Positions 22,759 through 33,884 of a DNA stretch of 64,000 nt are shown piece after piece (positions within the stretch are counted from its first letter, which is position 1; the number at the start of each line of letters is the position of its first letter). The stretch is from Vigna angularis (Eukaryota > Streptophyta > Magnoliopsida > Fabales > Fabaceae), in NCBI RefSeq assembly GCF_016808095.1, contig NC_068971.1, positions 19,456,501 to 19,520,500 on the forward strand. Direction: 5' to 3'. The notes under the pieces were generated by a model, which searched no databases, was not told where the DNA came from, and saw only the letters and a program-made list of their open reading frames with translations. A program made the position numbers and the translations under genes.

Positions 22759-24989
22759 GTAAAACCCTGAAAATGACACCTGGAAGAGAGGGACAAATGT
22801 CTCAACTATAAGAGTTTGAGCATTTTATAGAATTTTCTCAAACCGCAGCTCATCCCATTTTCTCATAATCTACATCTCTCTAAAAGCTTAAACCTCTTTC
22901 ATTCTCGTCATTCTTTTTGGAAAATCTTCATCTCATTTCATCTTTTCAATCGACCACACTCAATCACCCCTGGTATCAAGAACTTCAATTTTCACCGATC
23001 AACGTCTCGTTTAGAACGGGTAAGTCTCAATCTCTGGGTTCTTGTAGGATTTTGAAACTGTCTAACACATGCAAGTCACATTTCTGGTTGCATGTGTTCA
23101 TCAGCTTCTTCTGAATTCTGATCACTTTTGTGGTGTTTTGGGTTAGTCCGTTATCGAAAATCAGTGAACTATAGGTTCTTGAGAATTCTGGCGTTAGGAG
23201 CAAATTTCTGAAGTGGTAGAACTATTCGGTCCGGTTAAGAGGTAAGGCAAGCTAGCTAATCTAATTAATTTGTTTGATGTAGGAATATGTTGTTTGATGG
23301 TATTGGATGTGTATGAAATTGGATTTTTAGGTGTGCTCGACATTGTCTCATGAACTGTCATATTTTGTGAACATGTTGATTTGTTCCCTGTAGTGTTATG
23401 TTACTGTGCCGTGTGAAATTCTATAAATTTGAGTAGTGAAATTGGGGAATTGAGATTTGGTATGGAGTTGGTTGATAGAAAGAGTCTGAACAAGTTGTTT
23501 TGGATCTGTTAGAACTCTTAGAACCTGTAAAATGTGAAAAGAGTAGGAAATCTGATTTTTGGTCCTTGAGAAGATGATTTGCAGAATTGACTCTCAAATC
23601 TGAGATGAAACTCTCTAAATGATGTTAGAGAGGTTTAGGTATTCTTAGTTCAGTATAAAGATGTGTTTGATTCATGTTTGGAGGATTAAAAGTTGGGGAA
23701 AATGTTTAGTTTTGGTAAAGTTTAATTTGTTCATCATTCTGTAGAAGTTCTGCAGAATTATGCAGAAAGTTGAGTATGCGTTGTTGACCGCTCGACCATG
23801 CACTAATTGGTCGTTCGATCATGTTCAGGTACTCAGTCGTCTCATTAGAGTCTTACCAATTCATAATCGTTCGGTATTATGTGTGGGTGGTCTTTATCTT
23901 GCGTTCGGTCTTAATTGAGTTCTACTTCTGTTGAGTTTTCAGTTGATGAGTGGATAGTCTTGCAATAGTACTCGGTCTGGTATTGGTATTCGGTCTTAAT
24001 TGTGTTTGGTCTCTGATGTGCCTTACTTGTTAATGACTGTTCGGTCAAAGCTTGTAGTGTTCGGCCAAGTTCAGTAGTGTTCGGCTAAAGCTTGTAGTGT
24101 TCGGCCAAGCCCAATAGTCTTAAGCCAAAGCTTGTAGTGTTTGGCCAAGCTTAGTAGTGTTCGGCCAAAGCTTGTAGTGTTCGGCCAAACCCAATAGTGT
24201 TAGGCCAAAGCTTGTAGTGTTCGACCAAAGCTTGTAGTGCTCGGCCAAGCTCAATAGCGTTCGGTCATGTTCACCATAGGGAAACCATATCCCGTACGGT
24301 CATGTTCACAGATAGGAGGGGTTCTACCGTCCGGTTTTATTCATAATAAGTGTTGATATTTCTGAGTCATTTGTGCTCAATGGTGATGTTGTTTTAATGT
24401 TTGGTTTGAAGTTATTTAAAAGTGTTATGGATGAGGAAAGATGTTGTTAAGGAGGTATGATATTTAAAATGTGATATAAATGGAATAGTATGAATATTAA
24501 AAAGTATGACGTGATTTGTATTATATGGATATGAACGAGTGTTCCAAGGAGGAATATCTCAGAAATGGTTATGGAATTATAAAGTATGAATATGGTCAGA
24601 CTAAGTTGTCGTTCATCCTGACATTCTAATGGTCACCGAGTCTCAAGTAGAGAATGGTGGCGCATGTGGTGAGAATAGCAGGAAGCATGGTTGCGTATAA
24701 CTTGGGGTTCCAGCTATCAGACTAAACTCATGTGTAGACTTGGGATTCCAGCTACAGTGAGGGATGAAGGGATAACCTCGTGTGGCGGCTTGGGTTTCCA
24801 GCTATGGTAATTCTGATGATTTTCCAGATTACCTTTCCACGAGTGCAAGAACGTCATAGCTACATAATTCATACAGTCTAGACAGTCAGAGTAAAGTGAA
24901 CAGTCAAGGCATGCATTGTTGTATGATTATGGTTGCAAATGTATGATTATTTGTTGCATGAGGGACTTATTGATTTATATAAGGTTTGG
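22758..24989 (+). mobile_element. Partial gypsy-type LTR between copies C and D
   Basis: DNA absent from units A and B. It starts TGTAAAACCCTGAAAATGAC, a start like the TGTAAAACCC/TGTAACGCCCC LTRs of plant gypsy elements. It contains a pyrimidine-rich leader-like segment, a TTCGGCCAAGC minisatellite (24040-24270), and CTTGGGATTCCAGCTA-type repeats (24700-24810). It has no CA end, no primer site and no protein domains, so it is truncated. Family assignment is inference. Confidence 0.5.
24040..24270 (+). repeat. Minisatellite, ~21-bp unit around GTGTTCGGCCAAGCTTGTA
   Basis: About ten imperfect copies of a unit containing GTGTTCGGCCAA, alternating AGCTTGTA and (C)CCAATA/TCAGTA endings, so the higher-order period is ~42 bp. 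Lies inside the LTR-like segment. Confidence 0.8.
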
Positions 24990-25091
24990 ATTGAAGAAAT
25001 GAACAAAGTTTGGAAATCACATTGGTTTTGAAGGAAGTTTATTTCGGAAGATGTAGTCAATGGTGGACATCCTCATATAGCTACAATTTGA
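24990..25091 (+). pseudogene. STP copy D, last ~33 codons of exon 3
   Basis: Corresponds to the C-terminal cytoplasmic tail of the transporter beginning at [13 protein letters not shown]. The following Trp codon TGG is TGA here (about 25028-25030), and a Gly or Asp seen in other copies is Glu. No exon 1 or 2 precedes it, so it is a dead fragment. Confidence 0.88.
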
Positions 25092-25626
25092 AATTAGATT
25101 GTTTAAGAACTTCATTTACTTGTACCAACAAAAGTTCTATAATTTTCCAAATAATTCATTGTAGTTATGTAATTCCTATGGTTTGTAACAAATATATTCA
25201 TTCAAAATTTGAACCAAATCCATAAAAAAAATGTTTTTCGTATATTTATAATAATATTTTAGCATATTGCTTGGATTTTTTTAGATTTTTCTTGATGTGT
25301 AATTTTAATGTTAAATTATTTATATTTATCTTTATCCATCGATAATTACACAAACCAAACCTAAAAATACTATTAACAATTGGACTCTAAACCTAACCGA
25401 ACCCCATAAAATCGTCTTGTAAGGTGAGATTTTATAACTACACGTGGCATCCTAATAGGGTGTTAAATTTTGGTATCAAATCGTGGTTGTCGAAAAGAAT
25501 TTGAGACTTTCGGGAGTCAGCTTGTCTAGTTGTTGTTGTGAATCTCTATAGCTTGTTGTATGTATGATGTGAATCTTTATAGAGTCTCGTTTCAAAAGTC
25601 CCATGGTATTTATTGTTATGTTGGTA

Positions 25627-26506
25627 ATTCTTGATAGGGGGAGCAATATGGGTGTTGAACCCATGCTCTGTGAATTACATTAATTGTGCATTGAATTAGA
25701 GCTGTGTTAATTGTAATTCTGTTACATCTCCTACTAATGTAACCAATTACATTTCTAATGTAATCGATTGATTTGCGTCTGATATGACATAACTATAAAT
25801 TGACACATTGACACATCTCTTAAGACTTTTGATCATTTCTAAACTTTCATATATGATATTATGATTTGAGAAAAGAGATACAGGTGTGCTGAGACGCTCT
25901 AAGAAACAAGAATCAAAGAAGTTGATGATCTTGAAGGTTTCTTGAAGAACAGATTATGATTTTCATTGCTGATCAACTACTGCACTACTGAGGTGTACTC
26001 TTGACTGATCAAACTTTGTTTTTTGTAATCTTGGATTGTGGTATTCCCTGTGCATGTAGCTAGGAAGAAGAGTGAGGAGCTCTTGGTACTTTGAGAAGGG
26101 TTCTCAAAGGGTTCTACAGTGAAGAAGTGTGGTTCTTTATGCAGGTGTTATCTTTCTATACTTGATTGTTGAGTGGGACAGGTGTTTACATTTTGAGAGA
26201 GTTCTCTGTAAGACCTTTGATGTAAAACTCAAATCATTATAGTGAAAGAACCTTCAATCTAAGGTTGATTGGAAGGAAACTGGATGTAGGCATTGAGGCC
26301 GAACCAGTATAAATCCTTTTGTTTGTATTTCTTTCCCTATCTCTTTTACTTTCATCACATGCGCTTGATTGCTTGATTTTCAAGAAAAGATTAAAGATCA
26401 TTCTAGTTTGCGAAAAGATATTAAAAGAAATTGTTTTTATTGATCACCAATTCAACCCCCCCCCCCCTCTTGGTAAGGGAAACAAGGCAATTCTTTTATA
26501 ATAATA
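25627..26506 (+). mobile_element. Copia (SIRE-like) LTR remnant
   Basis: 880 bp absent from units A and B, inserted between TTGGTA and TGCTAAAT. It opens with a polypurine AGGGGGAGC. Near its end are GTAGGCATTGAGGCCGAACC and AGTATAAATCC (about 26285-26312), typical of SIRE/Maximus-type Copia LTRs, then a C-run (26456-26467). No clear target duplication and no coding domain. Confidence 0.6.
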
Positions 26507-26693
26507 TGCTAAATTATCATTTAAGTTTAACAAAATGCTTCTAAGGCTTTTTATAAACTCTGTAACAGAATATAGAATGAGAAAGGTGGTAAGATTATTT
26601 CAAACAAAAGTGATCATGAAGGAGAATTTGAAAATGAACTATTTCAATGATTTTGCAAAAACTTGGGCATTAAATATAAATTTTCAACTCCAA

Positions 26694-27059
26694 TATTGTT
26701 GAAGATTATAGTGAAAGCCTCTGCAAAGGAGATTGAACGTAGCTTAGTTGGAGTGAACCAATATAAAAATATTTGTGCAATTATTTCTTCTCTTGTCTAA
26801 ACGCTTTTCTTATAAAACATGGAGCTACATTTTTATTTCTTAATACAAGAACCTTCTGCACTAAATGATCATTCTTTAACAAGGAAGTTCTTATAAACTC
26901 TGTAGTGTACATTCTGAATAGCAAGTTAAAAGCAATTATCTTTTATAATAACTTATTAGGTCATGGGTCTAAGCATCTATTATAAAAATTCAAAACTCGA
27001 CAACGTGCTATATTAGAAGGGTTGCAAACGAATTTTTATAAAAGTGCTATTCAACCCTC
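26694..27059. other. Unassigned AT-rich segment
   Basis: No gene. GAACGTAGCTTAGTTGGAGT followed by GAACCAATATAAA (about 26733-26768) resembles the end region of another Copia LTR, but the boundaries are not visible. Confidence 0.35.
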
Positions 27060-27947
27060 TTTCTAGGGTTTTTTAGGTACTTTAGATGAGGGCTTTACCC
27101 ACTAGAGGGGAACAACAACTTGACCCACCCACCAAGTCAAGAGCTTTATCCACCAGAAGCAAATGATAGCTTGACTCGCCCACCACGTCGAGAGCTTTAC
27201 CCACCAGAAGCAAACAACAACTTGACCCGTCCATCACGTTGAGAGCTTTACCCACCAGAGGCGAACGACAACTTGACCCACCCAGCATGGTGAGAGCTTC
27301 AACCACTAATGGTAACTAGCAACGACGAATGACAACTTGACCCACTCGCACGACTAGAGCATAAACCACCAATGGGAACCAACAACGGTTAACGATAGCT
27401 TGAGCCAACCACCACGGTGAGAGCTTCAACCATGAATGGCATTCAATAACAACGAATAACAGCTTGGGCCACCCACCATGGCGAAAGCTTCAACCACCAA
27501 TGGCAACCTACGACCACGAAAGACAACTTAGGCCACCCACTACGGTGAGAGCTTCAACCACCAATGTCAACCAACAATGACAAAGAATGAAAGCAAGTCA
27601 GTGAACGAAAGTAAAGAACAAGGCACATGACAATGGGGTGGAACAAGAAGAAACGAATGAGAAGAAGTGCAAAGAACAAAGAAAGTGAAGCATGAAAGGA
27701 AGGTGGGGAAGAATATCAGACATTCTATATCGGTTATAATGACTAACCGATATAGAAAGTGTTTTCCAATATAACAGTTTTTTCACTGCGTTACTTTCTA
27801 TATTGATTCTAGGTCTAACCAGTATAGAAAAGAAACTTTTTATACCATTTTTAAGTGGAATCAATATATAAATATTTGTACCATACTATTTTCTATACCA
27901 GTTTTAGGTTCATCGTTATAGAAAAGCTTCTCATATTTATAATAGTG
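27060..27947. mobile_element. CACTA (En/Spm) transposon terminus, truncated
   Basis: Right end reads …TTTATAATAGTG (27947), i.e. a terminal repeat CACTATTATAAATATGAG on the complement. Just inside are three imperfect inverted repeats of the form CTATAYCGGTT…AACCGATATAG (about 27720-27930), the subterminal structure expected of CACTA elements. Further in lies a ~57-bp tandem repeat. No transposase or opposite terminus was found. Confidence 0.6.
27082..27590. repeat. Tandem repeat, ~57-bp unit
   Basis: About eight to nine imperfect copies of AACAACTTGACCCACCCACCA…GAGAGCTTTACCCACC. The left four keep one minus-strand frame (27082-27306) as a 19-residue repeat because the unit is a multiple of three. 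The right copies vary in length. No start or context supports a protein. Confidence 0.75.
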
Positions 27948-28273
27948 TATTTTTTTTATAATTAGTCAACCAATATAAAAAGTAGTTATAAAAAGGTTTT
28001 TTTACCTTAGTATGATAAAAGTTCTCAAAAAGAAATTTATTATGACATATGTATGTAATCATAACAATAGACAACATGTGTCACATGTCTACTTACAACA
28101 CATACAAAGCTTTTGGACATACATAACTACAGAATTCAATCATTGCCAACGATTGAGACACCGTCTTATGCTTCAACATATTATAGTTTCAAAGTTTTTT
28201 CAAATGCAACTTCCATGTTCAAGGGTGGTTTAGTAGCAACGATGAACACAGTTTTGGCACAATAGAATGGTAC
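27948..28273. other. 3' flank of the DUF26 gene
   Basis: AT-rich; no gene or repeat recognised. It would contain the 3' UTR of the minus-strand gene at 28274. No obvious AATAAA was picked out. Confidence 0.4.
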
Positions 28274-29047
28274 TTAAGTGTAAACGTTGACTCTTGCTGC
28301 ATTAGAAGTTCCTGTTTTGTTAGAATCAAGTGGGAAGAAGAAAGGGTAGATTTCATATCGAACATAGCAAGAACTGTATAGCACTCTACACCCTTTACGA
28401 TTGCTGCAAAAGTTGGGGAAGTTGTTCACTGCAACAGCCAAACACTGAGCACAGGATATTTCAGACAAGTCTCTCGTGCATTGCACCAACGCATAGAGTG
28501 TCACAAATGGAGACAACACAGATTTTCCCTTCCCAAGCCCTTCCTCTTTAGGCACCACAGCTTGTGCTCTAATATGATTCATCAGAGCCCCAAGCTCTTC
28601 ATTGAAAGCTTCAGGGTCAGTTACATTTTCAACATTGAAATAGAATATACCGAAAGATGTATCAACCTCACCAAAGAAACTCTTGTTGTTGAACCTCAGA
28701 AAGCAATAGTCATACCAAATTCTTGCATCAGCTTGGTTTGGACAGCGTTGGCGGATTTGCTTTGTGGCATCTTGAATACAAGTGGAGCAATCTTCAGTGC
28801 TTACATCTCCCCTACACTGAGACAATGCATAGACTTTGTCTTGGTCTTTTCCATAAGTGGTAGCAACAAAACCAGTGGAGGGAGTTTTGAGGGCTAGTTC
28901 AGCCAATAGTTTATCAATATTGGCAGATAATTTTCCTCCACTGCTGATGTTGGTGTTTCTATTGCAGAATTCACCTAAAGGGTCAGCAGCTTTTGCACCC
29001 CAAATGCATAGGAACAATAAGAACATGGGTTTGTGTGAGAAATGCAT
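28274..29047 (-). CDS. Cysteine-rich repeat secretory protein (two DUF26/Gnk2 domains)
   Basis: Intact single-exon gene of 257 aa. The N-terminus is a signal peptide (hydrophobic MFLLFLCIWGAKA, probable cleavage after A20). Two Gnk2/stress-antifungal (DUF26) domains follow, each with the diagnostic C-X8-C-X2-C: C78-C87-C90 and C190-C199-C202. There are further cysteines (C28, C102, C115, and a C-terminal set near 214-230) suited to disulfide pairing. No transmembrane segment or kinase domain follows, so it is a secreted CRRSP rather than a CRK receptor kinase. Family members act in the apoplast and include mannose-binding antifungal ginkbilobin-like proteins; the role of this one is unknown. 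Candidate N-glycosylation sites NKS, NVT and NKT are visible. It is the only clearly intact host gene outside the sugar-transporter array. Confidence 0.93.
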   Translation of the reverse strand: MHFSHKPMFLLFLCIWGAKAADPLGEFCNRNTNISSGGKLSANIDKLLAELALKTPSTGFVATTYGKDQDKVYALSQCRGDVSTEDCSTCIQDATKQIRQRCPNQADARIWYDYCFLRFNNKSFFGEVDTSFGIFYFNVENVTDPEAFNEELGALMNHIRAQAVVPKEEGLGKGKSVLSPFVTLYALVQCTRDLSEISCAQCLAVAVNNFPNFCSNRKGCRVLYSSCYVRYEIYPFFFPLDSNKTGTSNAARVNVYT

Positions 29048-30431
29048 AATTTATTTTACCATTTTCGCTGAGCTTAGTGCTTCTTATGAAGAAGAACGAA
29101 TGTGGGTCATAGTGAAACGTTTAGTTGAATCCTTCAAGCAGACATTTCTGACTTGTGAGCACCATGATTAGTGGAGAATGCAGGAGTCATTTTCATGCTT
29201 CGTTGACTTATGATCGGAGAAAGTGATCGCAGATATTCGTGATAAAATGCGATCAAGCCAATAATGTGTTTGAGTGGATAGAATGTTCTCAGTAAAATTA
29301 CTATGAAAATATCTGGAAAAATCCACTGGACAACATAACCACTTCAAAAAGATTGTGGTAATAATTTAATATTGTTATTGTTTTTATCAAAATGATTAAC
29401 TCTAGAAATGGGGTTTTCATTAGAACTTTAAAATATATTGAAAAACCTGTTCTTGTTATGCTAATTATTTGTTAACAGAGTCGTCTAATAGTTTTAAACA
29501 ATGTTCCAAGATATTTTTGCAAGTGTTTCGTAAAGACTTATATGAGTAATAGAAACTAAAAATAAATATTATAGTTTTGTTTATTAAGGATTTAGTTTCG
29601 ATTTTTTATTTTCTCAAACTAAACTAATTTGATGTGATTTTTTTTCGAAAGACTAGGAAACAATATTTTTTCAATCTAATTAGCGTGTTGTTTTTTAATC
29701 TTCTATCCACAAGAGTAATTTAACGTGCAAGTTGTTTACGTTGTGAATTAATTTTATCCAAATGTCCAAGGAATTCACTTTTACTTTGATTAGAATTTTA
29801 TACATGTTCCTCTATACAATCTGTCGTTTTGTAATTTTGTTTTGGATTTTAGCAACAATGGCAGTGACAACAAAAGTACAGTGCAAAAACTAAATGGTGA
29901 GTTCAAAAGTGGTACGAACCATGATTACACAAATTGAAATAAAAAGGAAAGAACACAATATCAAACAATAAGTAAATTATTAAAAACATAAAGAAACTTG
30001 TAACATTAATGAAATTCGTGACTTAAATTGCAGCAACTAAAATTGAATTAGTTTTTTTTGGCATCATTTCTCATAATATATGTATTATTTCACAATTAGT
30101 CCTTGTAAAAAAAAAAAAACCCTATTTATATTTTCAGTTAGACAATTAAAAAGTTTTTAATTTGGAATTTAAATAGGTTACATCTCAAATCTTTTTGTAA
30201 TAGTCTTAAAACACTACCCTCGGGCGTTAGTATCCGCGTGTCCTTGGCGGTTGTTAGTTTATTTTCCTTTTTTGATCTGCTTTAACCCTTTGCCTCTGTC
30301 AATCTTTTAGCATAGGTATAATATGTTGGGAAGATTCAATATACATCTATCATAAGATATCGCTTTAGGTCATCTTACTCTCCATCTTTCATATTTGTTT
30401 TTGGTATCACTTCATAAATCCTCTTACCAGT

Positions 30432-30475
<44 letters not shown>

Positions 30476-30795
30476 GTTCAACTCTTTTTTCATCCGATTG
30501 ATGTGAGACTTTATTTGTACCCTAACATTATAGACTTAAAAATCTCCCATGCATTAATTCTTTAGCTATAACGTGTTGGGAACGGTTTTACATTCTTGTA
30601 TTTTCATTAATCCCTCCGTTTAATGTCCCTTATATTTGTGCTCCCACTACCTCCTCGTCCCTTGGATATGATTTCACTTTGTTTTTATTATGTGGCACTT
30701 CCTTTTTTTCCTTTTTTGGGCCTCTTAATTGACAAGCCCAATCCAATTTCGACTTTTGCCAATCTTACCGAAATCCTGTTATTCTTTTCTTTAAG
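29048..30795. other. Upstream/intergenic region of the DUF26 gene
   Basis: AT-rich DNA with no gene. The first ~200 bp would be the promoter of the minus-strand gene; a TTGACT element (about 29203-29208) has the W-box core, common upstream of stress-induced DUF26 genes but also frequent by chance. An (AT)n microsatellite occurs at 30434-30468. Confidence 0.5.
30434..30468. repeat. (AT)n microsatellite
   Basis: Uninterrupted alternating AT of about 35 bp. Confidence 0.95.
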
Positions 30796-31848
30796 AGAGT
30801 TGCTCCCTCCACCACCACCAATCGCTCCCTATACCACCACATACCTAATTTGCCTTTCTATAAAACAGATGTCAACATTTGTTTCACTTTTAACGGATGT
30901 TGACATCCATGAACGGATGTTGACATTTGTTTACATATTTTACATTTTAGTTTATTATTTTTATTTTAAAAAAAAAACTTCAACGGATGTGACCACATCC
31001 GTTTAATAGATTTTTAAAAAGTATTTTATTTATTATTTAAATAATAATATATAAATTAAATTAATAATAATTATTTTATTAAATAAAATAAAATTAATTT
31101 ATAAATAATTAAGTAATAATTTTAGAAAAATTAAATAATATTTATATATTAATTTAAAATATAAAAAATTAGAAAACTAAAAACTAAATAAAAAAACTAA
31201 TTCAACGGATGTCGCCACATCCATTAACAGATGTGGCACATCCGTTTAGTAGATTTATAACAACATTTTTAATTATTATTTAAATAATAATAAATAAATT
31301 AAAATTAATAATAATTATTTTATTAAATAAAATAAAATTAATTTATAAATAATTAAGTAATAATTTAAAAATAATTAAATAATATTTATATATTAATTTA
31401 AAATTAAAAAATTAAAAACTAAAAAAAAAAAATTCAACGGATGTCGCCACATCGGTTAACGGATGTGGCACATCCGTTTTAATATATTTATAAAAATTAT
31501 TTTAATTATTATTTAAATAATAATACATAAATTAAATTAATAATAATTATTTTATTAAATAAAATAAAATTAATTTATAAATAATTAAGTAATAATTTTA
31601 AAAAAATTAAATAATATTTATATATTAATTTAATATATAATAAATTAAAAAACTAAAAATTAAAAAAAAAAGAAACTCAATGGATGTGGCACATCCGTTG
31701 AAGAATTTTTTCTTTAACGGATGTTGACATCCGTTGAAGAAAAGAGGTGGGGTGTAGGATATTTTAAAATATAAAGGATATTTTTGGAATTTTAAAAAAA
31801 TATGGTAGTGCAAGGAGCAAAGTGGGGTGGTGTAGGGAGTAACCCTCT
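30796..31848. mobile_element. TIR element (MITE-like) with AT-rich tandem repeats
   Basis: Ends are imperfect inverted repeats: left GAGTTGCTCCCTCCACCACC (from 30798) and right the complement of GGGTTACTCCCTACACCACC (to about 31846), matching for about 45 bp with a second box, CGCTCCCT against TGCTCCTT. No transposase. The interior is very AT-rich and carries three ~235-bp repeats. I could not settle the target duplication, so the superfamily is open. Confidence 0.6.
30978..31680. repeat. Tandem repeat of ~235 bp with ACATCCGTT palindromes
   Basis: Units begin at about 30979, 31201 and 31434 with TTCAACGGATGT, with a partial fourth near 31677. Each starts with facing AACGGATGT / ACATCCGTT pairs and continues with ~190 bp of almost pure A+T. 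The copies are very similar, so the array expanded recently. Confidence 0.85.
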
Positions 31849-33247
31849 TTCGTTAACTACTTCATTTGCTTGATTTCCAAGTCTCTTGCTTTCTTACGCA
31901 CTCTCTCCCCAACTTACTACATATGTGCTTTTTTACTTTTTACTAGCTTCAATGGCTTCCTCATCTACTAAGCGCGCACAACCTGTCCCCTTGCAATCAG
32001 TCTTTGATGGAAAGGATGGACATTTGTTCACTCCTATTCCAAATTTGGAAAAAGAGTCACGAAAAATTTGCGAGACAGAAGTGACACTCCCTTTATAGAT
32101 GTTCTTGATAGAAAATAAACCTGACACACATTATAATAATACTCTTCAATTTAGTGTAGGTTCTTTTATTGAACCTTTATAATCTATAAATAGATGCAAA
32201 TAGAACTTTGGACCAAGTACAAAAAATAAAAACTAAACAAAATATAACTTACTCAAAATAAAAACAACTAATTAATTTATCTCTATTTTATATCAATCAA
32301 ATAAAATTATAATGCACCTGAAAAAATGGAATATTAAGATTATCAATATTTATTTTATCTCTATCAAAATCAAACTAAATATTAATAAACTCAAACTAAA
32401 AATAAGTCTAAAACAAAATTATTAATAAACTCTTAAAATTTAAGTTAGCCTAACAAATCTTTCCCATAAACTTATATTTTTCATCCTTTATTCGGCTTTC
32501 CATGTACATTATCCCACACCAGACTTGTTTTTTCAATCAAATTTTAGTTTTTCTTTTTCCTTATGGCCTTCCTATCTTTTACCTTGGTTGACTTCTTTAA
32601 TGTTTTGGTCGACTATTTCTTTGTTATGTCCAACTTCTTCATGTTGTTCGAAATTTTATGAGCTTCTCATACCTTGGTTCTTCTCAACGTCTTCATCTTC
32701 CTCATTCCTGTTTTTCTTTTCTGGTTCAAGAACACTAGAGGCTTCCTCCTCCTTGTCAACAACTGCCTTCTTTAGCTCTTTAAGCTCAACTCTCTATTTA
32801 TTCATATCTCATTAGTTTCATCCAGAAGCCTCCTTATCTGTTGAATCTCTTCATCTTTTTGTTTGAGTTTCTTCTCCAAGTTTGCCTTTTCCATGTTTGT
32901 CACATCATTTACCAAGAACTTCATTAGCATTGTTGAGTTCTTTGAAAACTCGGTGCTCAATAAATTGGCCTTCACCTCCTTGGCTTTAAACAACCCATTT
33001 TTCTCATGCTCGACTCCAAACATCTTAGTCTCCTCCTATTTGACTTCAAATAACTCATTCTAAATCTATTCGGCACCAAGTTGCTTGGCCCCCTCTTGCA
33101 CTACCTCAAACAACTTAGTTTTGAACATGTTCGAGTGTTTTGAAAACAAAAAAAATCCCCATCTCTTCTTCATCTTCTTCTATAAGAAGGTTCATCTCAC
33201 TTTTCTTGTCAACTTAACAACATTTAGCAATATGATCAGGCTTACGA
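31849..33247. other. Degraded retroelement-like region
   Basis: Plus strand: a 49-codon frame from ATG 31951 (MASSSTKRAQ…) ending TAG 32096 resembles the start of the transposon/env-like ORF family at 62270, but nothing follows. Minus strand, about 33230 to 32530: a KPDHIAKCC knuckle-like motif, then acidic and coiled-coil segments (32802-33023, with KKLKQKDEEIQQIRRLL) broken by stops, suggestive of a decayed retrotransposon gag C-terminus. 32100-32520 is plain AT-rich DNA. Confidence 0.35.
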
Positions 33248-33880
33248 TGTAACGCCCCAATTTCCATGGTGTCACAGGCTATTAAAAAATAAGTAAAAAA
33301 TTTCAAACTTTAACATAATGAGGAAATGTATTTTCAAAACCTCAATATTTAAACGTGCATAAAACATAATAGTTCCAAAACATTTGTCCAATGAAAATAA
33401 CGAAGGAATTAAAATGACTTCAATTACATTGTCTCAAAGTTCAAAAGTAATAACTGTAAATAAAATCCCAAGTTTTCCCTCGTCATCTCTCGAATCTATC
33501 ATGCTTCAACACCGTCAGCAACATCATATGCTCATGTATAACATCACACATTATATGATCATCGCATTCACATGCACACATACAAACATGTATGGGTAAG
33601 CTACCGGTAAAACATTCATAATAACATGATATAAACATACTGATTAAATCAACAATAATCAGACACCTCATACATAATAATAACAATAAGATTCCTAGTC
33701 CTCTAACATAACAATTCAATCAAATGAATTACTCGTTCATCGATCCTCAAACCTCGATCCTCGATCTATAACCCTTGATGTCATCACTAACATCTCATAA
33801 TTAGACTCTTGGTCTATCCATTCCTTAGCACCTATGCTAACTACTTCATAGCGGGAGACATAATTTTCATGTCGAAATAC
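33248..33880 (+). repeat. Partial gypsy-type LTR (TGTAACGCCCC start)
   Basis: Begins TGTAACGCCCCAATTTCC, the stereotyped start of many plant gypsy (chromovirus-type) LTRs. TCGATCCTCAAACCTCGATC repeats occur near 33738-33765. It is cut off at the GACGT-repeat region with no CA end, primer site or internal domain. Confidence 0.5.
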
Positions 33881-33884
33881 GAAG

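Larger units (their letters stand above)
24990..26693. repeat. Tandem unit copy D (fragment)
   Basis: Matches the unit from inside exon 3 (ATTGAAGAAATGAACAAAG) through the 3' flank to TTTTCAACTCCAA (26693), interrupted by a foreign 880 bp block at 25627-26506. With copy C lacking this part, C and D look like the two sides of a rearrangement. Confidence 0.88.

Noticed and set aside
24040..24270. CRISPR-like array of short repeats
   Set aside because: Units are directly adjacent with no unique spacers, and the DNA is plant nuclear; this is a minisatellite.
28481..28897. 138-codon frame opposite the DUF26 gene
   Set aside because: Antisense shadow of a clear signal-peptide plus double-DUF26 gene.
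30623..31006. 127-codon plus-strand frame
   Set aside because: It crosses the TIR of a MITE-like element and runs into its AT-rich repeats; no domain.
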